Counted from the stretch's first letter, positions 37,826 to 47,108 are shown. The stretch: DNA of 56,276 bases from Hyphomicrobiales bacterium (GCA_017305455.1 JAFKKO010000126.1:1-56276), one strand, 5' to 3'. The notes: generated by a model not told the origin, from the letters alone. Translations and numbers: made by a program.

Positions 37826-38742
37826 GCATTCCGGATTATCAGGCTCTGATGCTTCCCGTTCTTCGCATCGCCGCTGCGGGCGAAACGCGTGTGCCCGCCG
37901 CAGCGGATGCCATCGCGGATCAGCTTGGACTAAGCGAAGCCGAGCGCGCGGAACTGCTGCCCAGCGGCCGCCAGCGCGTGCTGCAAAATCGCATCCATTG
38001 GGCAAAATTCTACATGGGCAAGGCAGGCCTGATAGATAGTCCCGCACGTGGCCGATTTGTCGCCAGTGACGCCGGCAGGATGCTACTGCAATCCAGTCCT
38101 TCTACCATCAATGTCGAGACACTCAAACAATACCCGGCTTTCGTCGAGTTCTATAAAGCGGGCAACGCAACGTCCCCTGATGAAGCTCCTGCAACGCTTA
38201 CTGCAGCTGAAGGAACTGCCACACCAGAAGAACAGATTGATGCCGCCCATTCAGTGCTTCATGCCGCATTAAAGGCTGACCTACTTCAGCGCATTTGGGC
38301 GCAAAGCTCTGCTTTCTTCGAGCGGGCGATCGTCGATCTTCTGGTCGCAATGGGTTATGGCGGAAGCCATGAGGATGCTGCGCTTCGGCTGGGCCGCAGC
38401 GGCGATGGCGGTGTGGACGGCGTAATCGACGAAGATCGGCTTGGCCTCGATCGCATCTATGTTCAGGCCAAACGGTATGCTTCCCACGTCGGCGTTGGTC
38501 GACCAGAAGTGCAAGGCTTCGTCGGCAGCCTTGTTGGGTTGAGAGCCAGCAAAGGTGCCTTTGTTACAACCTCGAGTTTCAGCGCGCCGGCGCTTGAATT
38601 TGTTGAACATCTGCCACAGCGCGTCATTCTGATCGACGGCAATCGTCTTGCCGAGCTGATGATTGAACATGGCGTAGGCGTGCGCGTCAGTCGGACCGTT
38701 GAGGTTAAACGGGTCGACGAAGACTTCTTCGTTGAAGAATAA
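37822..38742 (+). CDS. mrr: Mrr-type restriction endonuclease
   Basis: 306 aa. N-terminal winged-helix Mrr_N-like domain, then the Mrr_cat PD-(D/E)xK core: GRSGDGGVDGVIDEDRLGLD and IYVQAKRY, with the QAK triad typical of Mrr. Mrr enzymes cut modified DNA (type IV). Start GTG overlaps hsdS (GTGA), so it is translationally coupled to a type I system. This pairing gives both modified-site and unmodified-site defence from one transcript. Confidence 0.9.
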   Translation: MSIPDYQALMLPVLRIAAAGETRVPAAADAIADQLGLSEAERAELLPSGRQRVLQNRIHWAKFYMGKAGLIDSPARGRFVASDAGRMLLQSSPSTINVETLKQYPAFVEFYKAGNATSPDEAPATLTAAEGTATPEEQIDAAHSVLHAALKADLLQRIWAQSSAFFERAIVDLLVAMGYGGSHEDAALRLGRSGDGGVDGVIDEDRLGLDRIYVQAKRYASHVGVGRPEVQGFVGSLVGLRASKGAFVTTSSFSAPALEFVEHLPQRVILIDGNRLAELMIEHGVGVRVSRTVEVKRVDEDFFVEE

Positions 38743-38848
38743 TTCGCAGCCATAAGCAGCCCCACTGCCCACCAGATTCCACGCAAGATCGCGGAGCCTG
38801 AACTGAATCCGCTTCCGTCTATATCGCCGGAATGCGGAGTTTATCGGC

Positions 38849-40048
38849 GTGGTTCACTTCAAAAGACTCTCGGATAAGAAAATTAGAAGCCAGCTTAAGC
38901 CTGGCCTCTATTCGGATGGCCTCGGTCTTTACCTTCGAGTCGGCACAGGCAACGCCAAAAGCTGGATTTATCGGTACCGCGCCAGCGGGCGGTTACGCGA
39001 CATGGGATTGGGGCCGCTTCATACGGTGCCGCTCGTGGAAGCGAGGCAGCTTGCGGAGGAGCTTCGCGTCAACCGTCAGAATAAAACCGATCCGCTAGCC
39101 GAACGCCAGCAAGCCGTAAAAGCGGAAGCACCTGCGCCACCCAAAACCGTCATCACTTTCGAGCAATGCGCCAAGGAATATATTGCGTCCCATGCTTCCG
39201 GTTGGAAGAACGCCAAGCACGCGGCGCAGTGGACGTCGACCTTAGAAACCTACGTCTATCCCGTCTTCAAGAAAACCTCCGTCGAGGATATCGACGTCCA
39301 CTTGGTCATGAAGGTGCTCCAGCCAATCTGGAACAAGAAGACGGAAACCGCCTCGCGCGTCCGCGGACGTATCGAGCGTATTTTGGATTGGGCTCGCGTC
39401 AAAAACCTGCAGACAGGCGAAAACCCAGCACGGTGGCAAGGTCATCTCAGCTTTCTTCTCTCACCCCGCAACAAAGTGGCGAAGGTTGTCCATCATGCCG
39501 CGCTTCCGATCGACGAAACGCCAGCATTTATTGCGCGCCTACGCTCGGAAGATTCTGTCACGGCGCGGGCACTCGAGTTCTGTGTTCTAACCGCAAGCCG
39601 AACAAGCGAAACCTTGGAAATGAAATGGGACGAACTCGATTTCGAAAATCGGCTTTGGACCATTCCCGCTGATCGTATGAAGGCGGCACGCGAGCACCGC
39701 GTTCCATTATCAGCAAGAGCACTCACCATCCTATCGGAGATGCAGAAGCTTCGGTTCAGTGACTACGTGTTTCCTGGTCTGCGCCGGAATCGACCCCTCA
39801 GTAATTCCGTGCTCGGAATGGCGCTGGAGCGTCACGGCCAGCCCGACGTAACTGCTCATGGCTTCAGGTCGACGTTCCGCGATTAGGCCGCGGAGCGCAC
39901 CGACTTCGCAAATGAGGTCGTCGAAATGGCCCTCGCTCACACAATCTCCAACAAAGTCGAGGCCGCCTATCGGCGCGGGGATCTATTCGAGAAGCGCCGC
40001 AATCTCGCACAGGCCTGGGCAGATTTTTGCGAATCCGCTGCGGTCTAA
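38849..40048 (+). pseudogene. int: P4-type tyrosine integrase interrupted by an amber codon
   Basis: The frame reads 399 codons from the GTG at 38849 to the TAA at 40046, with a TAG at 39884-39886. N-terminal arm-binding (DUF4102) domain: LSDKKIRSQLKPGLYSDGLG, KSWIYRYRASGRLRDMGLG. Catalytic Arg in ASRTSETLEMKWDEL, HGFRSTFRD just before the TAG, and after it AAERTDFANEVVEMALAHT ... AAYRRGDLFEKRR with the active-site Tyr. The usual family sequence is HGFRSTFRDWAAE, so Trp TGG has become TAG. The truncated 345-aa product lacks the Tyr and should be inactive. Drives the island; target is tRNA-Ser. Confidence 0.88.
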
Positions 40049-40130
40049 CTGTCACTGCCTGTCTGCGCAGCAGATCGCCTTCCTATATTTATCGCCGGCA
40101 TGGACCGGCTCACATTTAGAAAGATTACCC

Positions 40131-40463
40131 ATGTCCAACATCACCACTAAACGCGGCGCAATGTCCGTGAACGAGTTCGCCATTTGGGCCGCCATTGGCC
40201 GCACCACCGCCTGGAAGGAGATCAAGGAGGGGCGCCTTCGCCCCGTCAAGGTTTGCGCTCGTACCATCGTCCCGATGGAGGAAGCTGAGCGTTGGCTTCG
40301 GTCCTGCAGCACCGGTTCCAACACTTCGGACGGGAATCAAAATATGAGCGACTCTATCTCTCGATCGACACGGATGACGTCCGCGACTAAATTCGCAAGA
40401 TCGTCGACCAAGGCTATTACGTCGAACGCCCGAGCGACTATCAGCTCAAAATTGGTATGGTGA
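40131..40463 (+). CDS. HTH (AlpA/excisionase-like) DNA-binding protein, C-terminus suspect
   Basis: 110 aa. The first 65 residues look like a MerR/AlpA-type helix-turn-helix: MSVNEFAIWAAIGRTTAWKE, GRLRPVKVCARTIVPMEEAERWL. Such proteins near integrases act as excisionases or activators. The remaining Ser/Thr-rich tail looks like an out-of-frame reading of the following gene (40331-40582), so a frameshift is likely and the real C-terminus may be shorter. Confidence 0.6.
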   Translation: MSNITTKRGAMSVNEFAIWAAIGRTTAWKEIKEGRLRPVKVCARTIVPMEEAERWLRSCSTGSNTSDGNQNMSDSISRSTRMTSATKFARSSTKAITSNARATISSKLVW

Positions 40464-40582
40464 ATTACTATCCACACAAAGGCACAATTACTGTCGATCC
40501 GAGCCGGCGTCACCCTCACAAGGGCCTCGATGCACTTCTCGAACTCCTCGAAATGCATCGTGCCATGATCGCAACGCTCTAG
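40331..40582 (+). pseudogene. Degraded small frame overlapping the HTH gene
   Basis: Frame +2 relative to the HTH gene reads YERLYLSIDTDDVRD, TAA at about 40388, then IRKIVDQGYYVERPSDYQLK and ends MHRAMIATL before the TAG at 40580. No start codon before the stop codon. Possibly once the end of the preceding gene or a separate small protein; now broken. Family not recognised. Confidence 0.4.
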
Positions 40583-40732
40583 GTGTAGGGCCTTTTGAAA
40601 CTTGCGCCTGTCTTGACAAGCGCTTATTTTTCAAAGGCCAGATCAAGACGTGCGTAGTCTTACAATCGCTTAACGATCAATCGTAAGATAGAACCTAACG
40701 CTCCAGAAAATAGCTGCCATCCACCCAAAGCG

Positions 40733-40764
40733 GGCCCCTCTGGAGAAGAGGGGCCAAATTTTTT
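40733..40764 (+). terminator. Rho-independent terminator after the integrase region
   Basis: Stem GGCCCCTCT / AGAGGGGCC with GGAGA loop, followed by AAATTTTTT. It reads forward and would end transcription from the integrase/HTH side. It lies in a 334-bp stretch (40583-40916) that otherwise holds no convincing gene. Confidence 0.8.
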
Positions 40765-40916
40765 GCCCGGCTAGCGCAAAGAAAGCCGGGATTGCATGGT
40801 CTGTTCTAATGTTTTGACCAATTGTTGCCGCTCCCAGCCGCCGAAGTTTTCGTTGTAAGGTTGGTCTGCTTTCCAACTCCAGAACCAAGAATGAAAGTCT
40901 TCCACTTCCTGCGCCT

Positions 40917-41693
40917 TTGCCCCGATACTCTGAGAGGCTGCGAGTTTTGTGCATTGCGGCCTCGGCCTTCTTCCTTTCGGTTTTCTCGGACAGCACGGCA
41001 ATTGCTAACGATCTTCCAGCGCGTGCAACTCTCCGCACTCGACCAGGGCCGATGGAGATTCGAGTACCCGAATTGGATCGACTTATTTCGTTTGGGTCTC
41101 TTGAGAAGTTTATGAGCGACTATCCACCGTTCGTTTGCGAATTGGTCTTCGCGCCTGAACTCAGCAATCGCACGCTCAAGGCGCACCTCTATAACTGCCC
41201 TGTCTTTTATAAAGGGCGGAGAATCATCTTCACGCTCCTGACAGCCCCTCAAGTAAAGAATTGGGTGATTTACAGCGCCTCCGTTTAAGGGCCCGATGGT
41301 AATGCAAAGGATCTTGAGGGAGCTGAACTCGCCGAGTTTGTGAAGAAGCCGCGCCAAGCCAAGTTTAATAGCTTCCAAGTGCCGCTCGAAGAGGCTGAAA
41401 AATGGGCGCTCAACGTAAAGGTAGATAAAGAGCCCAATCCCGTTAGTCAGGTCTCACTCGTGCTGCTGCAAATGCAAATCAAAGGCTACGTCTGCTTCGT
41501 TGCTGCGCAGAAAGATCCGGAGTTCGTTTTTGCTTGCATGAATGAGCGACGCCCAAAGGGCGAAATGATCTTCCACTTCACCAGAACGGCCGATGATCAA
41601 GCTACGCTCGATCAAATCGAAATCGGAACTAAGGTCATCACCGGGGCTCGCCTTGTTCCAGTGATCAACCAACTATCCGATATTGGGGACTGA
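40917..41693 (+). pseudogene. Secreted protein gene interrupted by in-frame TAA
   Basis: One frame from a TTG at 40917 to the TGA at 41691 (259 codons), interrupted by TAA at 41286-41288 (...WVIYSASV, then GPDGNAKDLEGAELAEF). The first part begins with a good signal peptide (LRVLCIAASAFFLSVFSDSTAIA). Both halves look protein-like, so this was probably a single gene. No family recognised: it contains GMEIRVPELD-like strands and VPLEEAEKWALNVKV. A 41340 ATG could let the second half start anew. Confidence 0.5.
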
Positions 41694-41855
41694 ACCGCAG
41701 GTACCCCCTTACGCGCATTCCTGCGCGTGGCGCGGCCAGTAGATGTTCTCTTTTTGCCTGTGGTAGCTGGCACGCACGTCGTTCAAACGCTGAGCATATT
41801 GACCATAACGCCCTGAAGCATCCGAGATGGAAGCGCTAAGTCAGACGAGGGTTCA

Positions 41856-42662
41856 ATGCGCGCCATTGCTTACTACCGCACACGCCCCTGCGACCCAAGC
41901 GCGTCGAAGCAATCGATTTCAGAGCAACGGAGCGCCATTGCTGGATGGGTCGCGAGCCATAAGGATTGTAAGGTCGTCGCTGAACACACGGAATATGAAA
42001 ATGGGTGTTCAGAGCGGCCAATTCTGAAAGCGGCGATGCAGGAATGCAAAGAAAAGGGCGCATGTTTGCTTATCGCTAGCACTGAAGCGATCGGACATGG
42101 CGAACCATTTTATCCGCGCATTTCCAGCGTCCCTTTTATCAAGCTGCCATCGCCGCGACGCGCACCAGGCTACATCAAACCCGCCGCGAAGAATGCTCCT
42201 GAAGGGCTTTCACTCTTCTTCGACAATCATGCTGAAGGGTATGAAAGCGATATCTACCTTTGCAATGAATCAGACAACACAATAGCCAACATCACCGCTC
42301 GCCTCGTCGGCACGACGGCGGCTCTCGACGATTTATCGTCGACCGCCATGGCGAATGACAGTCGCCTACTCGTCACTTCAACTGAAACGCGCTGCATGGA
42401 GAGCTTGCCTGCCAGGCACATGGGCCTGTTAAGCGGCTACAATGCTATGTTCGACGGTGACTTCCTTTTGATCTGCGACCTCGTTTATCGGGCCGAAGAT
42501 GACTCAAAAGCAAAGGCGCGCGCCATCGTCGACAAAGGGCACAACGGCTGCGGCTTTGTTCGATTTGGGCACCCGGAAAACGTCAAAGCTATCGCAGATA
42601 TTGCTCGGACAGCAGACCGCACCACAAACTTACTGTCGTTTCAGCAGGACAACCCACGCTGA
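41856..42662 (+). CDS. Resolvase-N-terminus-like protein lacking the catalytic Ser
   Basis: 268 aa. The first ~90 residues resemble a serine recombinase catalytic domain: [47 protein letters not shown]. The active-site Ser of YxRVS is replaced (YYRTRP), so no recombination is expected. The C-terminal ~170 residues are unrecognised. Located at the right end of the island next to the att copy. Could be a regulator or a decayed recombinase. Confidence 0.55.
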   Translation: MRAIAYYRTRPCDPSASKQSISEQRSAIAGWVASHKDCKVVAEHTEYENGCSERPILKAAMQECKEKGACLLIASTEAIGHGEPFYPRISSVPFIKLPSPRRAPGYIKPAAKNAPEGLSLFFDNHAEGYESDIYLCNESDNTIANITARLVGTTAALDDLSSTAMANDSRLLVTSTETRCMESLPARHMGLLSGYNAMFDGDFLLICDLVYRAEDDSKAKARAIVDKGHNGCGFVRFGHPENVKAIADIARTADRTTNLLSFQQDNPR

Positions 42663-42698
42663 GCATCACCTTAATGCGATGCTCAAGCGAAAGACTAT

Positions 42699-42719
42699 GT
42701 ATGGGACAAAGTATGGGTA
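42699..42719. repeat. GTATGGG repeats inside the right island end
   Basis: GTATGGGACAAA at 42699-42710 and GTATGGGTA at 42711-42719, in direct tandem 55 bp before the tRNA att copy. They match the repeats near the left end (29819-29966) and support the idea of paired integrase arm sites. Confidence 0.5.
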
Positions 42720-42773
42720 CGACGATCTACCGCAACCACCGATCATTGATTTAAAAGGGATTTTTGCCAAAGC

Positions 42774-42787
42774 TGGCGGAGAGAGCG
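42774..42787. repeat. Right attachment-site copy at the tRNA-Ser 3' end
   Basis: TGGCGGAGAGAGCG, the reverse complement of the tRNA 3' end including CCA. The tRNA is complete after insertion, as expected for tRNA-targeting integrases. Confidence 0.85.
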
Positions 42788-42864
42788 GGATTCGAACCCG
42801 CGATACGGTTTCCCGTATACACACTTTCCAGGCGTGCGCCTTCAACCACTCGGCCACCTCTCCG
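42774..42864 (-). tRNA. tRNA-Ser(GGA)
   Basis: 91 nt including encoded CCA. Acceptor stem CGGAGAG / CTCTCCG, anticodon GGA in the loop CTGGAAAG, a long variable arm (class II, serine type) with TATACGGGAAACCGTAT, and the T-loop GGTTCGAATCC. It is the integration target of the island on its left. Confidence 0.96.
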
Positions 42865-43173
42865 TGCGCCTCTCATGGCGGTGCCCGCGCCGTTTTGCAA
42901 GCCGGTCGGCGCGGCAATCGAAACTTTTCCCTAAAATACTGGAAATATTACGATTTTACCTGGATCGCGACGCCCTGCGCGGCGCTTTCCCGCGAGGTCC
43001 GGCCGCCATGCGAGGCTGCCGCCGATGGAATCGCAACGCTCTGACCTCTCCCGCCGTTCGATGGATTTGCGCGCCGCGCTCCGATCGCGGTCCGAAATGC
43101 GCAGCGCTGACCGTTACGCCATCTGCGTCTTTTCCGCTTCGACATGTGCGGTGTCCCCGCGCTTGCGAACGCG
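42865..43173. other. Intergenic region between tRNA-Ser and otsA
   Basis: About 310 bp. Open frames here are out-of-frame shadows running in from otsA. It would hold the tRNA-Ser promoter (minus strand, AT-rich patch near 42930-42960) and the otsA terminator; no clear hairpin with a T-run was seen. Confidence 0.5.
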
Positions 43174-44652
43174 CTAATGCAGCGCGTTGCTGGCGGTGCG
43201 AAGCTGGATCACCGAGCCGCCGCTCGGCGGCACCCGCTTGCGCCTGGTCCAGTCCTCGCCGTCGGTCTGCGGCCCGTCGCGATGCGCTTGCTCGAGCGCG
43301 CGGATGAAAGAGGCGAACCAGTTCTGGATATTGCCGGCGCGCAGCGCCGTCATCATCGCTTCCCAACGCAACCGCCGTTCCGGCGCGGACATCGCCAGAG
43401 CCTGGGCGATGGTGCGCGCCATGCCGTCGATGTCGTGCGGGTTGACGATCAGCGCGCTGGTCAATTCGTTCGCCGCGCCGGCGAATTTCGACAGCACCAG
43501 CACGCCGGGATCGGCCGGATTCTGCGCGGCGACATATTCCTTGGCCACCAGGTTCATGCCGTCATGCATCGGCGTCACCACGCCGACCTGCGCCGAGCGA
43601 TAGAAGCCGGACAGCACGGTCTGGCTGAAGCCCTTGTTGAGATAACGGATCGGCATCCAGTCGACCTCACCGTGGCGGCCGTTGACGTCGGTCACCATCC
43701 GGGCGAGCTTGTCCTGCAGATTGCAATAGGCCTCGATGTTGCCGCGCGAGTGCGTCGCGATCTGCAACAGCGAGACCGAGCGCTTGAGCGACGGCTGCAA
43801 CTCGTAGAGCCGGTCGAACGCGGCGATGCGGTTGGCGAGCCCCTTGGAATAATCCACGCGATCGACGCCGATGGCGAGTCGCTCGCCATGCAGGCTCTTG
43901 CGCAGGCGCGAGACATCCGGATGCAGCACGGCGCGCGCCGCCTGCGCGGCGAATCCCTCAACATCGATGCCGATCGGAAACGCCGCCAGCTGCGACCTGC
44001 CGTGAGGCGAGGTGACGACGCCGCCACGCACCTCATAACCCAGATCGGATTTGAGATAGCTCGCGAAATTCGCGCAGTCGTCCTTGGTCTGGAAACCAAT
44101 CAGGTCGTAGGCCAGCATCGCCTCGATCAGTTCGCGGTGATGCGGCACGCTGCAGATGATGCTGCGGTCCGGCCAAGGCGTATGCAGGAAGAAACCGATC
44201 GGCTGGCGCACGCCAAGATCGCGGAGCTCCGCGCCGAGCGCGAGGAAATGATAGTCCTGCACCCAGAATGCGCTCTCCCTCTCGCAGAAGCGCAGCAGAG
44301 CGCGCGCCATGAAGGCATTCACTTCACGATAGGATCGATAATCGTCGTGCGAGACGCTGATCAGATCAGGGCGCGAATGCAGCGCGGGCCACAGCGCCGA
44401 ATTGGCGAAGCCTTCGTAGTAGCCGCCGTAATGCGCCGCGGGCAGATCGAGCAACGCCAAAGCACCGGCGCCGAGCGGTTGAATCTCCGCGAACGGATCC
44501 TTGTGCGAGCCTTCGCGCACATGCCCGCTCGATCCGACCCAGATCGCACCGGTTTTTTCCACAACGGGCAACAGAGCTGCCGCGAGTCCTCCTGTCATCG
44601 GCTCGTTCGCTTTGGCGCGTGCCACACGATTTGAAACCACGACCAACTTCAC
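43174..44652 (-). CDS. otsA: Trehalose-6-phosphate synthase OtsA
   Basis: Transfers glucose from UDP-glucose to glucose-6-phosphate (GT20). 492 aa from the GTG at 44652 with GGAGAG six bases upstream (a longer frame to 44715 adds a non-homologous lead). Seen: LVVVSNRVARAK, HYGGYYEGFANSALWPALH, VQDYHFLALGAELR, HTPWPDRSI, and VDRVDYSKGLANRIAAFDRL. Family-complete. Operon with otsB 179 bp upstream in the reading direction; makes the compatible solute trehalose. Confidence 0.95.
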   Translation of the reverse strand: MKLVVVSNRVARAKANEPMTGGLAAALLPVVEKTGAIWVGSSGHVREGSHKDPFAEIQPLGAGALALLDLPAAHYGGYYEGFANSALWPALHSRPDLISVSHDDYRSYREVNAFMARALLRFCERESAFWVQDYHFLALGAELRDLGVRQPIGFFLHTPWPDRSIICSVPHHRELIEAMLAYDLIGFQTKDDCANFASYLKSDLGYEVRGGVVTSPHGRSQLAAFPIGIDVEGFAAQAARAVLHPDVSRLRKSLHGERLAIGVDRVDYSKGLANRIAAFDRLYELQPSLKRSVSLLQIATHSRGNIEAYCNLQDKLARMVTDVNGRHGEVDWMPIRYLNKGFSQTVLSGFYRSAQVGVVTPMHDGMNLVAKEYVAAQNPADPGVLVLSKFAGAANELTSALIVNPHDIDGMARTIAQALAMSAPERRLRWEAMMTALRAGNIQNWFASFIRALEQAHRDGPQTDGEDWTRRKRVPPSGGSVIQLRTASNALH

Positions 44653-44831
44653 GGGAACTCTCCGGGATTGAAATCGCCAGATAAACGACTGTTCATCAAT
44701 ATGGTTCCGCGCCACCTTTCTTGCAGAATACGGTCAAATTCGGATTTGTGAAAAATGGAACCCGGCTTTTCCAAGGTTCCCTCTTGCGCTGTGGACACAC
44801 GCAACAGTCGTGATCGCGTGATTGACCCGTA

Positions 44832-45626
44832 TCAAATGTCGTCATCATCGCGCGCGAGACTCGCAAGCCACGCACGCACCTCGCGCGGCGAAGCGAAATG
44901 GCCATCGACGCCTTGCGCCTGACGACCGACAGAGAAGGCGAGGCCCTGCATTCCCGGCATGATCGCGAACACCGACTCGTCGGTGACATCATCGCCGATA
45001 AAGATCGGACGGCGGCCGACGAACGGCTCGTGCTTCATCAGTTCGATCACGCCTGTCGCCTTGGTAAATCCGGAATGCTTGATCTCGCACACCGCCTTGC
45101 CCGGCAGCACGTCAACCGGCGCTTCGGGCAGATCGGCGCGGATCGCCGACACCGCTTCATAGATCGTGCGCTCGAATGTCGGCGCCAGACGATAGTGCAG
45201 CGCCAGCGAATAGCCCTTGTCCTCCAGCAGAATGCCGGGACTGAGATCGGCAATCGCCGCAAAGCGCCGCTTCAGATTCTTGTCCATCGGCGGCGCATGC
45301 ACCGCGACCGCCTCGCTATCGACCGACAGGCGCATTTCGGCGCCGTGGCCGCCAACGATCGGCAACCGCATCGGCGCGAAAATCTGATCGATATCCCCGA
45401 GCGAGCGCCCGCTGACCAGCGCCAGCGCGCCGTCGGTACGGTCATGCAAGGTACTCAGCACCCGATCGAGCCCCACCGGCACCTCGACCTCGCTCGGCGT
45501 CGGCGCCAGTTCCAGCAACGTACCGTCGATATCGAGCAGAAACGCGCACTCCTCCAGCAGCGGCGCGAAAGCCGGCGGCTCCGGCTCGGCGTTGCGCGTG
45601 AGAATATCTTCAAAAACCTGCTTCAT
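44832..45626 (-). CDS. otsB: Trehalose-6-phosphate phosphatase OtsB
   Basis: 264 aa HAD-superfamily phosphatase. Motif I LLDIDGTLLEL with nucleophile Asp32, motif II VSGRSL, and motif IV IFIGDDVTDESVF; cap domain between. Converts trehalose-6-phosphate from OtsA to trehalose. Starts three bases after the stop of the MFS gene, hence probably one transcript MFS-otsB-otsA. Confidence 0.94.
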   Translation of the reverse strand: MKQVFEDILTRNAEPEPPAFAPLLEECAFLLDIDGTLLELAPTPSEVEVPVGLDRVLSTLHDRTDGALALVSGRSLGDIDQIFAPMRLPIVGGHGAEMRLSVDSEAVAVHAPPMDKNLKRRFAAIADLSPGILLEDKGYSLALHYRLAPTFERTIYEAVSAIRADLPEAPVDVLPGKAVCEIKHSGFTKATGVIELMKHEPFVGRRPIFIGDDVTDESVFAIMPGMQGLAFSVGRQAQGVDGHFASPREVRAWLASLARDDDDI

Positions 45627-45629
45627 CTT

Positions 45630-47108
45630 TTACTCCGTCGCGGCCAGCGGCCGCGCCACTGTCTCGAGTGATCGGCGTTCGGCATTGACGCCAAATCGCC
45701 AGGCAATCCACGCCGCACCGATCATCAGGACTGAACCGAACACATAACCGGCGAACACGCTGGTGCGCGAGCCGGTATCGATCAGCGCGCCGAACAGCAC
45801 CGGCCCGGCGACGCCGCCGATCGCAGTGCCGATCGCGTAGAACAACGCAATCGCCAGCGCCCTCACCTCCAGCGGAAACGTCTCGCTCACCGTGAGATAG
45901 GCCGCGCTCGCCGCCGGAGAGGCAAAGAAGAAGATAATCATCCAGGCGATGGTTTGCGAGCGGGCGCTGAGCGCATCGATGGCGAACAGATAGCCCGAGA
46001 TCACCAGCAGAATGCCGGAGATCGCATAGGTCAGCGCGATCATCCTGCGCCGTCCGATCGTGTCGAACAGACGACCGAGCAAAAGCGGGCCGAGGAAATT
46101 GCCGGCCGCGAACGGCAGGATGTACCAGCCGATATGCTCCGGCGCGATGCCGAAGAAATCGCCGAGCACCAGCGCGAAGGTGAAGAAAATCGCGTTGTAG
46201 AAGAACGCCTGCGCCGCCATCAGCGCAAGGCCCACCAGCGCGCGGCGGCGATAGGCCATGAACAACGTGTGCGCCACCTCGCGCAGTGGCGTGTGCGTGC
46301 GCATGCGCAGCTTGATGGTGGGATGCGCATGCGTCGGCATAATATCCGCCGATCGCTCGATTTCCGCGACGATCCTCTCCGCCTCCTCTGGCCGACCATG
46401 GATCATCAGCCAGCGCGGACTTTCCGGGATCCACAGCCGCATCACGAACACGATCAGTCCCAGCACCGCACCGGTGAAAAACGCCAGCCGCCAGCCGAGT
46501 TCCGGATCGATCAGCGCCGGATCGAGCAGCACGATGGCGCTGACCGCGCCGAGCGCCGCGCCGATCCAGAAGCTGCCGTTGACCACGAGATCGGTCCAGC
46601 CGCGATAACGCGCCGGCACCAGTTCCTGAATGGCCGAGTTGATCGCGGTGTATTCGCCGCCGATGCCCGCGCCGGTGAGAAAACGGAACAGCGCGTAACT
46701 CGTCACGCTCCAGGAGAAAGCTGTCGCGGCCGTCGCCAGCAGATAGAGCGACAGCGTGATGAAGAACAGCTTGCGGCGGCCGATGCGGTCAGTCAGCCAG
46801 CCGAAACCGAGTGCGCCGAGCACCGCGCCGGCGAGATAGGCGCTGTTGGCGAGGCCGACATCGACATTGCTGAACTGCAGGACAGGGCTCTGCTTCAGCG
46901 CGCCCGCGAGCGCGCCGGCCAGTGTCACTTCAAGGCCATCGAGAATCCAGGTGATGCCAAGCGCAAGCACGACGCGGGTGTGAAAGCGGCCCCATCTCAA
47001 CGCATCGAGGCGCGCAGGGATATCGGTCTCGACCAGACGGGCCGCCGCGTCGGAACAGGCTGCAAGCGATGGCGATACGGAGCCGGAGTGAAGGGCCAGC
47101 CCGGACAT
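45630..47108 (-). CDS. MFS transporter (sugar/metabolite:H+ symporter type)
   Basis: 492 aa, 12 membrane segments. MFS loop motif between TM2 and TM3 GFGWLTDRIGRRKLFFITL, repeated in the second half as LLGRLFDTIGRRRMI; PESPRWLMIHGRPEEAERIV after TM6 is the sugar-porter hallmark. Directly upstream of otsB, so it may import a precursor or move trehalose or another solute (inference). Substrate unknown. Confidence 0.9.
   Translation of the reverse strand: MSGLALHSGSVSPSLAACSDAAARLVETDIPARLDALRWGRFHTRVVLALGITWILDGLEVTLAGALAGALKQSPVLQFSNVDVGLANSAYLAGAVLGALGFGWLTDRIGRRKLFFITLSLYLLATAATAFSWSVTSYALFRFLTGAGIGGEYTAINSAIQELVPARYRGWTDLVVNGSFWIGAALGAVSAIVLLDPALIDPELGWRLAFFTGAVLGLIVFVMRLWIPESPRWLMIHGRPEEAERIVAEIERSADIMPTHAHPTIKLRMRTHTPLREVAHTLFMAYRRRALVGLALMAAQAFFYNAIFFTFALVLGDFFGIAPEHIGWYILPFAAGNFLGPLLLGRLFDTIGRRRMIALTYAISGILLVISGYLFAIDALSARSQTIAWMIIFFFASPAASAAYLTVSETFPLEVRALAIALFYAIGTAIGGVAGPVLFGALIDTGSRTSVFAGYVFGSVLMIGAAWIAWRFGVNAERRSLETVARPLAATE

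Larger units (their letters stand above)
29801..42787. mobile_element. 13-kb tRNA-Ser-inserted genomic (defence) island
   Basis: Bounded by the 14-bp direct repeat TGGCGGAGAGAGCG, of which the right copy is the 3' end of tRNA-Ser(GGA). It encodes a P4-type tyrosine integrase (now interrupted), an Xis/AlpA-like HTH protein, a Fic protein, hsdR-hsdM-hsdS-mrr and several degraded frames. GC and codon use are visibly lower and less biased than in the flanking chromosome. The combination of tRNA target, repeat, integrase and restriction cargo is the standard signature of an integrative island. Confidence 0.9.

Noticed and set aside
39884-41288. Stop-codon recoding (pyrrolysine, selenocysteine or readthrough) in the three interrupted island frames
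   Set aside because: Stops differ (TAG, TAA, TAA); the integrase position is a conserved Trp one mutation away from TAG; no TGA and no recoding element seen. Decay is simpler.
40806-41378. 190-aa minus-strand frame in the right part of the island
   Set aside because: Overlaps the plus-strand secreted-protein frame, which has a good signal peptide; the minus frame has no domain.
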